A stretch of DNA of 50,753 bases. Origin: Roseomonas sp. GTDB lineage: Bacteria > Pseudomonadota > Alphaproteobacteria > Acetobacterales > Acetobacteraceae. Position 1 is the stretch's first letter. Each line of letters opens with the position of its first letter. The translations under genes and the position numbers were made by a program. Of this stretch, positions 34,910-43,531 are shown in pieces. The stretch is from NCBI GenBank assembly GCA_020249435.1, contig JADCFQ010000052.1:1-50753 (forward strand). Reading direction: 5' to 3'. Below the pieces are notes generated by a model, which worked only from the letters and a program-made list of their open reading frames with translations, ran no database searches and was not told where the DNA came from.

Positions 34910-35548
34910 CTAACTGTTATCTTGCTTGCCTATTTCCAGCGCCAATATCGGGACTGCTTCAGCGCTTTGGGCGTGGGGCGGACAAACGGGATCACCCAAC
35001 CCAATCATGCGCAACCCAGCCCAGCGCTTGTGCCAGCCCTTCGTCTCAAGGCGCGCTCGCAGCACCTCTGGCTTGGTGCGATAGGCCGGCGTTGGGCGCA
35101 GGATCATCGCAAGAACATCATCCACACCAAACGGCGCGAGGATTTCAACACCATTCGGCCCAAGACGCGCCGCGATGGCGGTCGCGGTTTCGGGCCAATG
35201 CGCCAGGGCATCGGCAATATCGCGATAGGGGCGATGCCCGTTGCGTTCATGCATCCGCGCCTGATTGCGCACAGACCATTGAAGATAAGGCTCGGTGGTG
35301 CGCAGCGCGGCCTCAAACACCGCATCCTGCTCCGCAGCCAAATTGAACGGTTCATGAAACACCACATCCAGGTCAGCAGGCGGCAAAGCTTCCGTATTCT
35401 GCCCGGAAAGATGATCCCATATGGCGTTGCGCACAAAACCTGCGCCAATCCAAGCCCCAGCAGGACCATGCGTGGCCAGCACCGCAAGGCAGCGCGTCAT
35501 ACGCGGGTTATGCATGATGAAATCAGCGATATCGGCGGCGCAGTGCAT
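34910..35548 (-). CDS. nucleotidyltransferase family protein (COG3575-like)
   Basis: The 212-residue protein has a GAGFVRNAIWDHLSG motif near residue 35 and the paired acidic residues in LPPADLDVVFHE, the arrangement of the DUF925/COG3575 nucleotidyltransferase group. Other conserved parts are WSVRNQARMHERNGH and DALAHWPETATAIAAR. The substrate is unknown. The start is the ATG at 35548, 4 bases after the amidase stop, though a TTG at 35560 is possible. It ends 64 bases from the decayed IS. Confidence 0.82.
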   Translation of the reverse strand: MHCAADIADFIMHNPRMTRCLAVLATHGPAGAWIGAGFVRNAIWDHLSGQNTEALPPADLDVVFHEPFNLAAEQDAVFEAALRTTEPYLQWSVRNQARMHERNGHRPYRDIADALAHWPETATAIAARLGPNGVEILAPFGVDDVLAMILRPTPAYRTKPEVLRARLETKGWHKRWAGLRMIGLGDPVCPPHAQSAEAVPILALEIGKQDNS

Positions 35549-35552
35549 CCGC

Positions 35553-36230
35553 CTAAGCAAACACCCGCGCCACCGCCGCCACCCGCGCGCGCGTCACTTC
35601 ATCCGCAATCCCATCCGCGCGCCCCGGCAACCAATGGCGCTGAAATGCTGTCAGCAGCACAGAAAGCGGCAAATCGGTTCGATAGCCAATGGCGCCGAGC
35701 AGGGGCAGCAGCGCAGCCTCCTCTGCCGGTGCCGCGTCCGCACCTGGCCAAAGGCCGACACCATTCGCCGCCAGCCCCTGCCAATCAAACAACTCACCCG
35801 GATCCTGCTTGCGATCGGGCGCGATATCCGAATGTGCCACCACATTGCGTTGGTCAATCGGGTGCCGCGCCATGATCCCAAGGCACAAATCACACACGGC
35901 GGCCATTTGCAGGGCGGGGAAGGGGCGATAGCCCCATTCATGGCCGGGGTTCACAATCTCAATCCCGATGCTGTTCCCGTTCAGCGCACTCCGCGCGCGC
36001 CAGAACGAAATGCCGGCATGTGCCGCGCGACGTTCTTCCGCAACCAGGCGAAACACCGCGCCATCTTCTTCCACAACATAATGCGCCGAGACCTTGGCGG
36101 CAGGGTCGCAGAGCCGCGCAATCGCCTCCTGCCCGGAACGCATGCCGGTATAATGCAGCACAATTGTATCAATCACTGCGCCATCGGGCCGCGCTTCGTG
36201 ATTGGGGCTTGGCACGTCACGGATGCGCAA
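35553..36230 (-). CDS. N-acetylmuramoyl-L-alanine amidase (AmpD/AmiD type)
   Basis: The 225-residue amidase_2 protein has zinc histidines in TIVLHYTGM near residue 22 and VVAHSDIAPDRKQDPG near 129, with the catalytic lysine and acid in that last segment. It also has SAHYVVEEDGAVFRLVAEE and the N-SIGIEIVNPG strand. No signal peptide is seen, so it probably acts in the cytoplasm on anhydromuropeptides during wall recycling, as AmpD does. The C-terminal 60 residues form a helical peptidoglycan-binding-like tail. It follows the DjlA-like gene by 4 bases. Confidence 0.88.
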   Translation of the reverse strand: MRIRDVPSPNHEARPDGAVIDTIVLHYTGMRSGQEAIARLCDPAAKVSAHYVVEEDGAVFRLVAEERRAAHAGISFWRARSALNGNSIGIEIVNPGHEWGYRPFPALQMAAVCDLCLGIMARHPIDQRNVVAHSDIAPDRKQDPGELFDWQGLAANGVGLWPGADAAPAEEAALLPLLGAIGYRTDLPLSVLLTAFQRHWLPGRADGIADEVTRARVAAVARVFA

Positions 36231-36234
36231 GGTG

Positions 36235-37008
36235 CTACAGCCCCCGCTCGCGCTTGATCTTGTCCCAGGCCGCGTTGATCTGCGCCACTTGTTCCGTCGC
36301 GCGCTTGACGAATTCTTGCGGCACGCCGCGCGATGCCAGGCTATCCGGATGATTTTCCCGCATCAGCTTCCGCCAAGCCAGACGCACTTCCTCATCACTC
36401 GCCTGCCTGGTCAGGCCGAGCATGGAATAGGGGTCCTCACCTTGGGCTTCCGGAGCGGCGGCGCGGCGTGTGCCGCCCTTGGCGCGTTCCCAGGCGGCGG
36501 CATCCAGGCCAAAGCGCGCATGCATGCCGCGCAGCATATCGCCTTCGGATTTCGTGACCGGCCCATCGGCGCGCGCAATCTGCACCAAAGCCACCAGCAC
36601 ATCTTCCAGCATGGCCTTATTGTCGGCGAAGGCCTCGCCCAGCTTTTCGGCAAAAGGCTCCCACCCATCAGCGGATTCGCGCGCCTGATCAAACAGGCGC
36701 CCGACCTCACCCAAGGCTTCTTCCGGCACATGGAACAGGTTGCGGAAGGCCGCGATTTCTTCGCGCTTGATCGGCCCATCCACCTTGGCAAGCTTGGCTG
36801 AGAGCACGACGACAGAAAAGGAAAACAGGTTTTCCTTGCTGCCGAAAAACGCCATCAGATCAGGTGTGGCAGCCGAAATGGCGCTGGCCTTGCCACCCAG
36901 CGCCCCGGCATCCGCGGCATGGCCAAGCGCGGCCCCCACCATGGCGCCGAGCGGGCCGCCCATGGCGAAGCCCGCCACGCTGCCGATCATTTTACCCCAG
37001 AAACCCAA
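36235..37008 (-). CDS. DjlA-like TerB/J-domain co-chaperone
   Basis: The 257-residue protein has an N-terminal glycine-rich hydrophobic stretch (SVAGFAMGGPLGAMVGAALG, about 10-29), a TerB-like helical domain (about 55-175; LAKVDGPIKREEIAAFRNLF and IARADGPVTKSEGDML repeats) and a C-terminal J domain (about 192-257) with HPD in RENHPDSLASRGVP. It likely presents clients to DnaK at the inner membrane. I chose a TTG start at 37008: an AGGAGG box stands 4 bases upstream and the FWGKMIGS segment matches relatives. The next ATG is six codons inside. Confidence 0.87.
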   Translation of the reverse strand: MGFWGKMIGSVAGFAMGGPLGAMVGAALGHAADAGALGGKASAISAATPDLMAFFGSKENLFSFSVVVLSAKLAKVDGPIKREEIAAFRNLFHVPEEALGEVGRLFDQARESADGWEPFAEKLGEAFADNKAMLEDVLVALVQIARADGPVTKSEGDMLRGMHARFGLDAAAWERAKGGTRRAAAPEAQGEDPYSMLGLTRQASDEEVRLAWRKLMRENHPDSLASRGVPQEFVKRATEQVAQINAAWDKIKRERGL

Positions 37009-37021
37009 AACGCCTCCTGCG

Positions 37022-37061
37022 CGCTAAAGCCAGCTCCGTTTCGACGGATCTCGCTTTAGCG
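37022..37061. repeat. nested inverted repeat upstream of the DjlA-like gene
   Basis: CGCTAAAG (37022-37029) pairs with CTTTAGCG (37054-37061), and inside it TCCGT-TTCG-ACGGA (37035-37048) forms a second hairpin with a UUCG-type tetraloop. It lies between the amidase-signature gene and the DjlA-like gene, in the leader of the latter. It could be a leader structure, a terminator without a T run, or part of a repeat family; the window has no second copy. Confidence 0.5.
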
Positions 37062-37197
37062 TTAGTTTGAGCGACTGATTCAGCGCTTCGGCGATGCCAC
37101 CTACGCGGATCAGGCGCTAAGCCACACGACTAGCTACCACGAAAGCCGCGCTGGTCTGTAGATGTGCCGGATCGCCGGGCGCGGCAAGCTTTGGGGC

Positions 37198-38502
37198 CTA
37201 AAGATCGAGCGCGGTCGCGGTGGCCGAGAAAAGGAAGGACGCCATGGCCGCATCCGCCCCAGGTCGGCCAAACAGCAGTGCCCCCACCGGCATGCCGCTA
37301 TCGGCGGCGAGGCCCGCGCGCAGCGTCACCACCGGCCCGCTCAGCACCGTGGTTGCAATGACAAAGGAAGGATCGCCGGTGCTGCCGGCATCCGGCGCCA
37401 CATCCGGCGCGGCGGGGGTCAGGATGAAATCATCAGGCCCAAAGCCGGCCCAGAAACGCGCGCGAAAACCCGCCAGGTCACGCAGCGCCGCGTGGTATTC
37501 CTCATCCGGAATGGCCAGGCCTTCTGCAATGCCATCGGCGACGGCGGTCGAGATCCTATCGCGCGGCAGCCCGGCATGGGTGCGGCCAAGTTCCGCAAGC
37601 ATGACGCGGCGATGGCGCGCCATCATTTCCTCAAACCCAGCATCAGCGCTGGAGCGATGCAGCGTAAGGCCGGCAGCGCCAAGCTGTTCCGCGAGCGCTG
37701 CGACACGCGCGGCTGTTGATGGTTTTTGCAGCTTTTCGATCAACGGGTCCTGCAGCAGCACAATACGCGGCGTGGTGGCGGGGCGGCTGGCAAGCCGCAG
37801 ATGATCCGCCGCATAGCCTGCGGCCAGATACGCGGCATCCTGCGCGCTGGCGCCGAAAGCGCCGACCGTGTCAAAGGAAGGCGCAAGGGGCACCACCCCA
37901 ACCCCACCAATCGCGAGTGTCGAAGGCTTGAAAGCACAAACACCAGTATAGGCAGCGGGCCGATTGACGCTGCCTGCGGTTTGCGTGCCAAGCGCCAAAG
38001 GTACCATGCCGGCGGCAATCGCCGCACCGGAACCGGCGGAAGACCCACCCGGCGTGCGCGCCAAATCCCACGGGTTGCGCGTGGGCGGCAGGCTTTGGAA
38101 AAACGCATATTCCGTGGTGTGCAACTTACCCAGGATAATCGCCCCTGCCGCACGCAAATGCGCGACCACGGTGGCATCGGCGCGGGCAGGTGCGATATCA
38201 GCACGGGATGGGCTATTGGCGCGCGTCGGCAGGCCGCGCACATCAATCACATCCTTGATACCAACGGGAATGCCATGCAGCGGGCCACGGATATTGCCTG
38301 CCTTGCGTTCGGCATCCAAAGCGCGCGCTTCGGCAAGTGGAGCGTCGGCCAGCACATGAATCCAGGCCTTCACCTGGCCATCAACCGCCGCGATGCGGTC
38401 CAGATAGCGGCGCACGAGGGTTTCGGCGGTGATCTCGCCTTTCGCCATGGCGGCGGAAAGATCACGAATGCGGCCGGGGTCTTGGATCAGCGGATTGGGC
38501 AT
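37198..38502 (-). CDS. amidase signature family hydrolase
   Basis: The 434-residue enzyme has the Ser-cisSer-Lys triad: Lys in HGIPVGIKDVIDV near residue 79, the cis-serine in TPGGSSAGSGAAIAAG near 150, and the nucleophile in GTQTAGSVNRPAAY near 172. Relatives include GatA, acetamidase-type and allophanate hydrolase-type enzymes; the substrate is not determined. No GatB or GatC is nearby, so a role in Gln-tRNA formation is unlikely. Confidence 0.88.
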   Translation of the reverse strand: MPNPLIQDPGRIRDLSAAMAKGEITAETLVRRYLDRIAAVDGQVKAWIHVLADAPLAEARALDAERKAGNIRGPLHGIPVGIKDVIDVRGLPTRANSPSRADIAPARADATVVAHLRAAGAIILGKLHTTEYAFFQSLPPTRNPWDLARTPGGSSAGSGAAIAAGMVPLALGTQTAGSVNRPAAYTGVCAFKPSTLAIGGVGVVPLAPSFDTVGAFGASAQDAAYLAAGYAADHLRLASRPATTPRIVLLQDPLIEKLQKPSTAARVAALAEQLGAAGLTLHRSSADAGFEEMMARHRRVMLAELGRTHAGLPRDRISTAVADGIAEGLAIPDEEYHAALRDLAGFRARFWAGFGPDDFILTPAAPDVAPDAGSTGDPSFVIATTVLSGPVVTLRAGLAADSGMPVGALLFGRPGADAAMASFLFSATATALDL

Positions 38503-38541
38503 GATGTTTCTTCTATTGGCAGGATGGGTTTTGGCGTCACT

Positions 38542-39207
38542 TCAACGAGCGACCTTTTGCACATAGAGCTGCCATAGCGGTAGCGATTGATAAATCTCCA
38601 GTTTTCGATGGAAAACATTCACGAAAGCATCAATCGCAGGCTTTGGCATCCGCGAAGGCTCACGCCTTTCTGGAAGCTGGTCGGACCAGATATAATCATC
38701 GAAAATCAAGGTCCCACCGATGCGGAGCAAGGGGAAGGCCAAGATGGCATCGGTCAGCACATCCGTCGCCTCATGCGACCCGTCAATGTAAATGAGGTCG
38801 AAGCTTTCCATTTGGCCGCAAGCGATAAGGCCCGCCAAGGCATCTCGCGAAAGCTGTTTTTCCTTGCGCAAGGAAACAGGCCCCGCGGTTCGCCCCAGCG
38901 CGAGGCGCGTATTGTAATCAAAGCGGCGTTCCACCTCGGTCATCACAGCCTCAACAAAACCGCCGGCCTGGTGTTCGATGCCTCCTTCCCAGGTGTCAAC
39001 ACAGGTGATTGAAACCGGGCTTGCGACCAGGCTCGGACATTTTTCGATCAGATAGCAGGCCGAGCGCCCTTCGAAGGAACCGATTTCAAGAATTTTGGTG
39101 GGCTTCAATGCTTCCAAGATATGATCCCATGCCGGAATATGGCGCGAAAACCAGTCTTGCGTGAATTCATGGTCACTGCCCATCGCATATCCCGGCGCGT
39201 CAGACAT
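38542..39207 (-). CDS. class I SAM-dependent methyltransferase
   Basis: The 221-residue protein has a Rossmann start KILEIGSFEGRSACYLIEKC near residue 38, VSITCVDTWEGG near 67, and FDLIYIDGSHEATDVLTDAI near 137, a pattern seen in CmcI/methyltransf_24-like enzymes. The acceptor is unknown. A GGAG box precedes the ATG at 39207. It stands alone between the amidase and the CnbZ-like gene, on the same strand as both. Confidence 0.82.
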   Translation of the reverse strand: MSDAPGYAMGSDHEFTQDWFSRHIPAWDHILEALKPTKILEIGSFEGRSACYLIEKCPSLVASPVSITCVDTWEGGIEHQAGGFVEAVMTEVERRFDYNTRLALGRTAGPVSLRKEKQLSRDALAGLIACGQMESFDLIYIDGSHEATDVLTDAILAFPLLRIGGTLIFDDYIWSDQLPERREPSRMPKPAIDAFVNVFHRKLEIYQSLPLWQLYVQKVAR

Positions 39208-39249
39208 GCTGCATCTCCGGCGTGAATGATCCCAGCGCGAAAACGCGCA

Positions 39250-39996
39250 TCATGCGATCACCTGCTCCCGCGCGATACCGCGGCAATCCATCTCAAATTC
39301 CAGATCAACCACGGGCGGACGGCAATATTGCCAGGTCAGGCCATGGCGGGCGGCGCCGCGGCGGACGATTTCCGCGGCAAAAAACGGCCCCACATCATGC
39401 ACCGTATAGGCCTGCACGCCGGTCGTTGCGCGCCAATCGGTACCCAGTAACCCCATGCGGCGTTCCATTTCGCCAAGCACCCAGCGCGCTTTGGCAATCA
39501 TGCCGGCGGGGGAAGTATCGCCGAGCGCCACCGTATTGCTGCGGTAATCGCCCCGGCCTTCGGCAGCTTCCCCACTGCCAGCCACTGCAAAGGAAGGTGC
39601 CGCGCCAGCATCCTGCACGGTATAGACAAAGGCATGAAAACAAGGCTCAGCCGGTGGAGCGATTTCCGGGCAGACATTGCTGCGCGCCACGGGGTTCAGC
39701 CCATCACGAAACAAGCCCCATTCCTGCAAGACGCCACCATAAATGCGATTAAACGCCGCAAAACCTTCTTCCGTGAAAGGCGCGGGGGAGCGTAATTCGC
39801 AGGCCGCAAAAGCAAGCTTGGGCCGGCCAAGCGCTTCCAGATGGGCCGCAATCCGCGCGAAACCTGCCATCAGCGGCAGGGGTTCAGCAAAGCGCACGCG
39901 TTCCAGGCGAAAGCCAGGCTCGGCCGCGACGCCCGCACTATATTGATAGACACCAGGAATGAAGCGATAGCCCGCTTCGGGAATTGTCTGGACCAT
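39250..39996 (-). CDS. CnbZ-like (2-amino-5-chloromuconate deaminase-type) protein
   Basis: The 248-residue protein begins TIPEAGYRFIPGVYQYSAGV and has a long central part ending SNTVALGDTSPAGMIAKARW, followed by HDVGPFFAAEIVRRGAARHG. From memory this matches proteins annotated after CnbZ, a deaminase of chloronitrobenzene degradation, but most family members are untested and the C-terminal half resembles RidA-type folds. The actual substrate is unknown. It is divergent from the Gfo/Idh gene, with a GGAAGGG box before the ATG. Confidence 0.55.
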   Translation of the reverse strand: MVQTIPEAGYRFIPGVYQYSAGVAAEPGFRLERVRFAEPLPLMAGFARIAAHLEALGRPKLAFAACELRSPAPFTEEGFAAFNRIYGGVLQEWGLFRDGLNPVARSNVCPEIAPPAEPCFHAFVYTVQDAGAAPSFAVAGSGEAAEGRGDYRSNTVALGDTSPAGMIAKARWVLGEMERRMGLLGTDWRATTGVQAYTVHDVGPFFAAEIVRRGAARHGLTWQYCRPPVVDLEFEMDCRGIAREQVIA

Positions 39997-40083
39997 GCGC
40001 GCCCTTCCGGCCTTTGGGTTGCGGTTCGGCCATGGTGATGGCAGTCAGGCTTTGTCACAAGCCCCTTGCAGGACAGCATTCAA

Positions 40084-41043
40084 ATGGCACCGCCCGTCTC
40101 ACTTGGTATCATCGGCCTTGGCATCATGGGGGAGCGCCTGCTTCGCGCTGCCCTGGACGTTGGCGCCGAAAGCGTCACCCCCGTCGCGGTCTGGGACCCA
40201 GCACCGGCTGCGGCGACGCGCCTTGCTGGCATTACCGAGGCACCGCGCATGGTGGCCACACCCGATGCGGTGATCGCCGCCTGTGATTGCCTCTACATCG
40301 CCGCACCGCCGGCTGCGCATATTCCGCTGGCTGATGCGGCCATTGCGGCGGGTCGCAGTGTTTTTATCGAAAAACCGCTCGCGACATCACTGCATGAGGC
40401 GCGCGCTTTTGTTGCGCGGGCCGAGGCAGCCGGCGCGCGGGCGGCAGTGAATTTCCCCATGGCGTCATCGCCAGCGGTGGCGCAGCTTTCCGCCTGGCGC
40501 GCGGCAATCACGCCTGAAAACCTCGCCATTGAAGTCGCCTTCCCCACCTGGCCGCGCGGCTGGCAGCAGGCGGCGGCAAGCTGGCTTGCGAAGCGGGCTG
40601 AGGGCGGCTTCACGCGCGAAGTTGTCTCCCACTTCCTGTTCCTCACGCGCCGGCAATTGGGACCAATCCAGCTATTGGAAGCACAGGTGACCTACCCGCC
40701 GGGTGATGGTGCTGAGACGGCGATTACCGCGCGGCTCATGGCGGGTGGCGTGCCCGTCACGCTGCAAGGCTCAGTCGGCACCACCACCAAGGATGACCAC
40801 AATACCTGGACACTGAATGGCGCCATCCGGCTGCGTGATTGGTCCTTTGCCGAAGGGCTTGGCGCTGATGGCACTTGGGCGCAGGCGCCGGATGCGCTGC
40901 CCAATGAGAAGATGCGCCCTCTGGTGTTGAAGGGCCAATTGGCGCAAGTCGCCGCCATGACGCGCGGTGAGGCGCATCGGCTGGCCACGCTGCGCGAAGC
41001 CCTGGAAGTGCAGGAAATTTTGGAGGCGATCCTGGCATCTTGA
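40084..41043 (+). CDS. Gfo/Idh/MocA family oxidoreductase
   Basis: The 319-residue NAD(P)-dependent oxidoreductase has an N-terminal Rossmann motif LGIIGLGIMGERLLRAAL, DCLYIAAPPAAHIPLADAAI near residue 72, and the conserved FIEKPLATSLHEARAF near 98. The C-terminal half is a beta-sheet substrate domain. The family oxidises sugars and inositols or reduces biliverdin; the substrate is unknown. The ATG at 40084 has an AGGA box 10 bases upstream; an in-frame TTG lies six codons earlier. Confidence 0.85.
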   Translation: MAPPVSLGIIGLGIMGERLLRAALDVGAESVTPVAVWDPAPAAATRLAGITEAPRMVATPDAVIAACDCLYIAAPPAAHIPLADAAIAAGRSVFIEKPLATSLHEARAFVARAEAAGARAAVNFPMASSPAVAQLSAWRAAITPENLAIEVAFPTWPRGWQQAAASWLAKRAEGGFTREVVSHFLFLTRRQLGPIQLLEAQVTYPPGDGAETAITARLMAGGVPVTLQGSVGTTTKDDHNTWTLNGAIRLRDWSFAEGLGADGTWAQAPDALPNEKMRPLVLKGQLAQVAAMTRGEAHRLATLREALEVQEILEAILAS

Positions 41044-41074
41044 GCGCCCGCGCCATCGGGCTTAGGCTTGCGCC

Positions 41075-41314
41075 ATGATCACCGATGCGCCCGCCATCCC
41101 GACCACGCTCATGGTGCAATTCCTGCGCTGGTTGGAAGAACGCCCGCGCAGCTACGCTGACACCATGGATGCCTGGCGCAGCAATTGCCCGCGGCTTTCC
41201 GCCTGGGAAGATGCCTTGGACGAGGGCCTGATCCGCCTGGAACCCGCGCGCGCTGGTGCTGCTGACATGCAGGTGCGCGTGACTGCCAAGGGGCGGGCTC
41301 GGCTAGGCGTCTGA
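41075..41314 (+). CDS. small hypothetical protein, possible winged helix
   Basis: The 79-residue protein is predicted to be mostly helical: LMVQFLRWLEERPRSYADTM, then CPRLSAWEDALDEGLIRLEP and a C-terminal MQVRVTAKGRARLGV that looks like a wing strand. It follows the Gfo/Idh gene by 31 bases and is convergent with the CoA-transferase, whose stop is the next base. I do not recognise the family; similar small genes occur in Acetobacteraceae. Confidence 0.6.
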   Translation: MITDAPAIPTTLMVQFLRWLEERPRSYADTMDAWRSNCPRLSAWEDALDEGLIRLEPARAGAADMQVRVTAKGRARLGV

Positions 41315-42442
41315 TCAGCCCTTCAAAATCTCGGCATTATGCGCGCCAAGTCGTGGCGCCGGCCCTGCCATGCGCGGCCTTTCGCCATTGAAGGAAAGCG
41401 GCATGGCAACCAAGGAAAAATCCTCATTCGGCACCGGCTGCACCATGCCAAGCGCCTGGGTTTGAGGTTCTGCCAGCACTTCGGGAATGCTGTTCACCGG
41501 CGCGCAAGGCACGCCAATACGCGCCAACCGTTGCAGCCATTCGGCGCGCGGCGTGATGCGCATGAGTGCGGCGATCATCGGCAGCAGCAGCGCCTTGTGC
41601 TTCAGGCGCGCGCGGTTGGTCGCAAAGCGTTCATCGCTCGCCCATTCCGCATGGCCCAATTCAGCAGCGAATTTCGCAAACAAGCGGTCATTGCCGCAGC
41701 AGACCAGCACCGGGCCATCGGCGGCATCAAACGCCTCATAAGGTGTCAGATTGGGATGGCCGGAGGCATGGCGTTCCGGCAGCTTGCCCATATTCACATA
41801 AGCGCTGATTTTCTGCCCCGCCCATAATAGCGCTGTTTCAAACAGCGATGTATTCACGACACCGCCCTGCCCCGTGCGGTGGCGCCGTTCCAGCATGGCG
41901 AGCGCGCCGAGCACCGTCCAAAGTCCCGTCCCCTGATCAACAACAGAAGCCCCCATGCGCACCGGCGGCCCATCCGGTTCGCCGGTGATGGAAGAAAGCC
42001 CACCGAATGCCTGCAACAAGGGTTCATAGCCAGGGCGCAGCTTTTCCGGCCCGATATGGCCGAAGGCCGACATTTCGCAATAGATCAAATGCGGATGCCG
42101 CGCGGTGACCGCCGCGGCACCAATCCCCAAAGCCTCCGCCGCGCCGGGGCGAAGGTTATGCAGCATGATATCGGCATGAGCCAGCAAGCCATGCAGAGCT
42201 TCCACCCCCTCGGGCGATTTCAGATCCAGTGTCACGGATTTCTTGCCGCGATTGAATTCGTGGAAATTCAGCGCATCGCCATGGCGGAAATCCGGGCCCA
42301 TCCGGCGCGCATCATCGCCGCCATCGGGTTTTTCCACCTTGATCACATCAGCGCCGAGGTCAGCGAAAATCGCGCCCGCAAAAGGGCCGGCCAGCACCTG
42401 GCCAAGCTCCACCACGCGCACACCAGACAATACGCCCGTCAT
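41315..42442 (-). CDS. CaiB/BaiF family (class III) CoA-transferase
   Basis: The 375-residue protein has the family start GVRVVELGQVLAGPFAGAIF near residue 7, DLGADVIKVEKPDGGDDAR near 28, and the nucleophilic aspartate region in GASVVDQGTGLWTVLGALA near 163. Class III enzymes move CoA between carboxylic acids such as formyl/oxalyl, succinyl/citramalyl or carnitine derivatives. It overlaps the Bug receptor gene by ATGA and faces an HMG-CoA lyase-like gene, suggesting that the imported acid is activated here and cleaved there. Confidence 0.92.
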   Translation of the reverse strand: MTGVLSGVRVVELGQVLAGPFAGAIFADLGADVIKVEKPDGGDDARRMGPDFRHGDALNFHEFNRGKKSVTLDLKSPEGVEALHGLLAHADIMLHNLRPGAAEALGIGAAAVTARHPHLIYCEMSAFGHIGPEKLRPGYEPLLQAFGGLSSITGEPDGPPVRMGASVVDQGTGLWTVLGALAMLERRHRTGQGGVVNTSLFETALLWAGQKISAYVNMGKLPERHASGHPNLTPYEAFDAADGPVLVCCGNDRLFAKFAAELGHAEWASDERFATNRARLKHKALLLPMIAALMRITPRAEWLQRLARIGVPCAPVNSIPEVLAEPQTQALGMVQPVPNEDFSLVAMPLSFNGERPRMAGPAPRLGAHNAEILKG

Positions 42443-43422
42443 TGCAATTCAATCCCGGCTTCGCGCACCAGGCGCTTCCATTTCTCGATCTCGCTTGCCT
42501 GGAAACGCGCCAGATCATCGGGCGAGCCAGGGCGCAGCACCATGCCGTTGGCGGTCAGGCGGTCACGCACGGCGGGGCGGGCCATGATCTCATTCACCAG
42601 GCCATTGACGCGGGCGATGATCTCGGGCGGCGTGCCGGCGGGCGCATAGATCGCGTTCCAGGACAGCATTTCATAGCCGGGGAAACCCTGTTCTTCGACC
42701 GTTGCGACATCCGGCATCATGGCAACGCGCTGGCGGCTTGTCACACCAATCGCGCGCACGCGGCCTTCGCGCGCTTGCGGCATGGAAGTTGTGGCATCCA
42801 CAAACATTACCTGCGCGACACCGGCAATCACATCCGTGATGCCAAGCGGGTTTGAGCGATAGGTGACATTCACCATATCCACCCCTGCCATGGATTTGAA
42901 CATTTCGCCGGCCACGCGCGATGAGGCACTGCCGGAAGCGAAATTGAGCTTGCCCGGATTGGCGCGCGCATAATCGGCAAGTTCGCGCATGCTACGCACC
43001 GGCAGATCATTATTCACCACGACCAGCAGCACCCCGACACCAATCAAGGCAACCGGCGCGAATTCCGCCACCGGATCATAGGGCAGGCGATGAAATAGCG
43101 CAGGGTTTGACCCATGCGTGGTATTGGCGGTGGAGAGAAACGTATAGCCATCAGGCCGCGCCCGTGCGACCGCTTCGGAGGCGATGAAGCCATTCGCACC
43201 GCCGCGATTATCCACCACCACGGGCTGGCCGAGTTCCGCACTCAGCGCATCGGTGAAATTGCGCGTGGTGACATCCGTGCCGCTGCCGGCGGGGAAGGCG
43301 ACGATGAAGCGAATGGGCCGATCCGGCCAGCGCGTGGCCGGTTGCGCGGCAGCGCCCCCCGCGCCCACCAAACCCAAAGCCCCCAAAAGCGCCGCGCGCC
43401 GCAGTACCGTGGTATCTTTCAT
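42439..43422 (-). CDS. tripartite tricarboxylate transporter (Bug) substrate-binding protein
   Basis: The 327-residue protein has a signal peptide (MKDTTVLRRAALLGALGLVG... ending AAAQPATRW, cleavage likely after AAA or AQ) and a Bug fold: PIRFIVAFPAGSGTDVTTRN near residue 37, VVVDNRGGANGFIASEAVAR near 65 and YKGTAP-like YRSNPLGITDVIAGVAQ near 195. It captures a carboxylate in the periplasm; no TctA/TctB membrane genes are nearby, as is usual for Bug receptors. Co-translation with the CoA-transferase ties uptake to activation. Confidence 0.92.
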   Translation of the reverse strand: MKDTTVLRRAALLGALGLVGAGGAAAQPATRWPDRPIRFIVAFPAGSGTDVTTRNFTDALSAELGQPVVVDNRGGANGFIASEAVARARPDGYTFLSTANTTHGSNPALFHRLPYDPVAEFAPVALIGVGVLLVVVNNDLPVRSMRELADYARANPGKLNFASGSASSRVAGEMFKSMAGVDMVNVTYRSNPLGITDVIAGVAQVMFVDATTSMPQAREGRVRAIGVTSRQRVAMMPDVATVEEQGFPGYEMLSWNAIYAPAGTPPEIIARVNGLVNEIMARPAVRDRLTANGMVLRPGSPDDLARFQASEIEKWKRLVREAGIELQ

Positions 43423-43531
43423 GGCGTTTCCCTTTGGCTCTGGCGCGGCGTCAAAGGCAGCGCCATAGTCATGCCCAAGCGTCATCGCGCTAGGCGAGGC
43501 TGTCAACGTCTGCCTGAATGGGGAAACCGCC

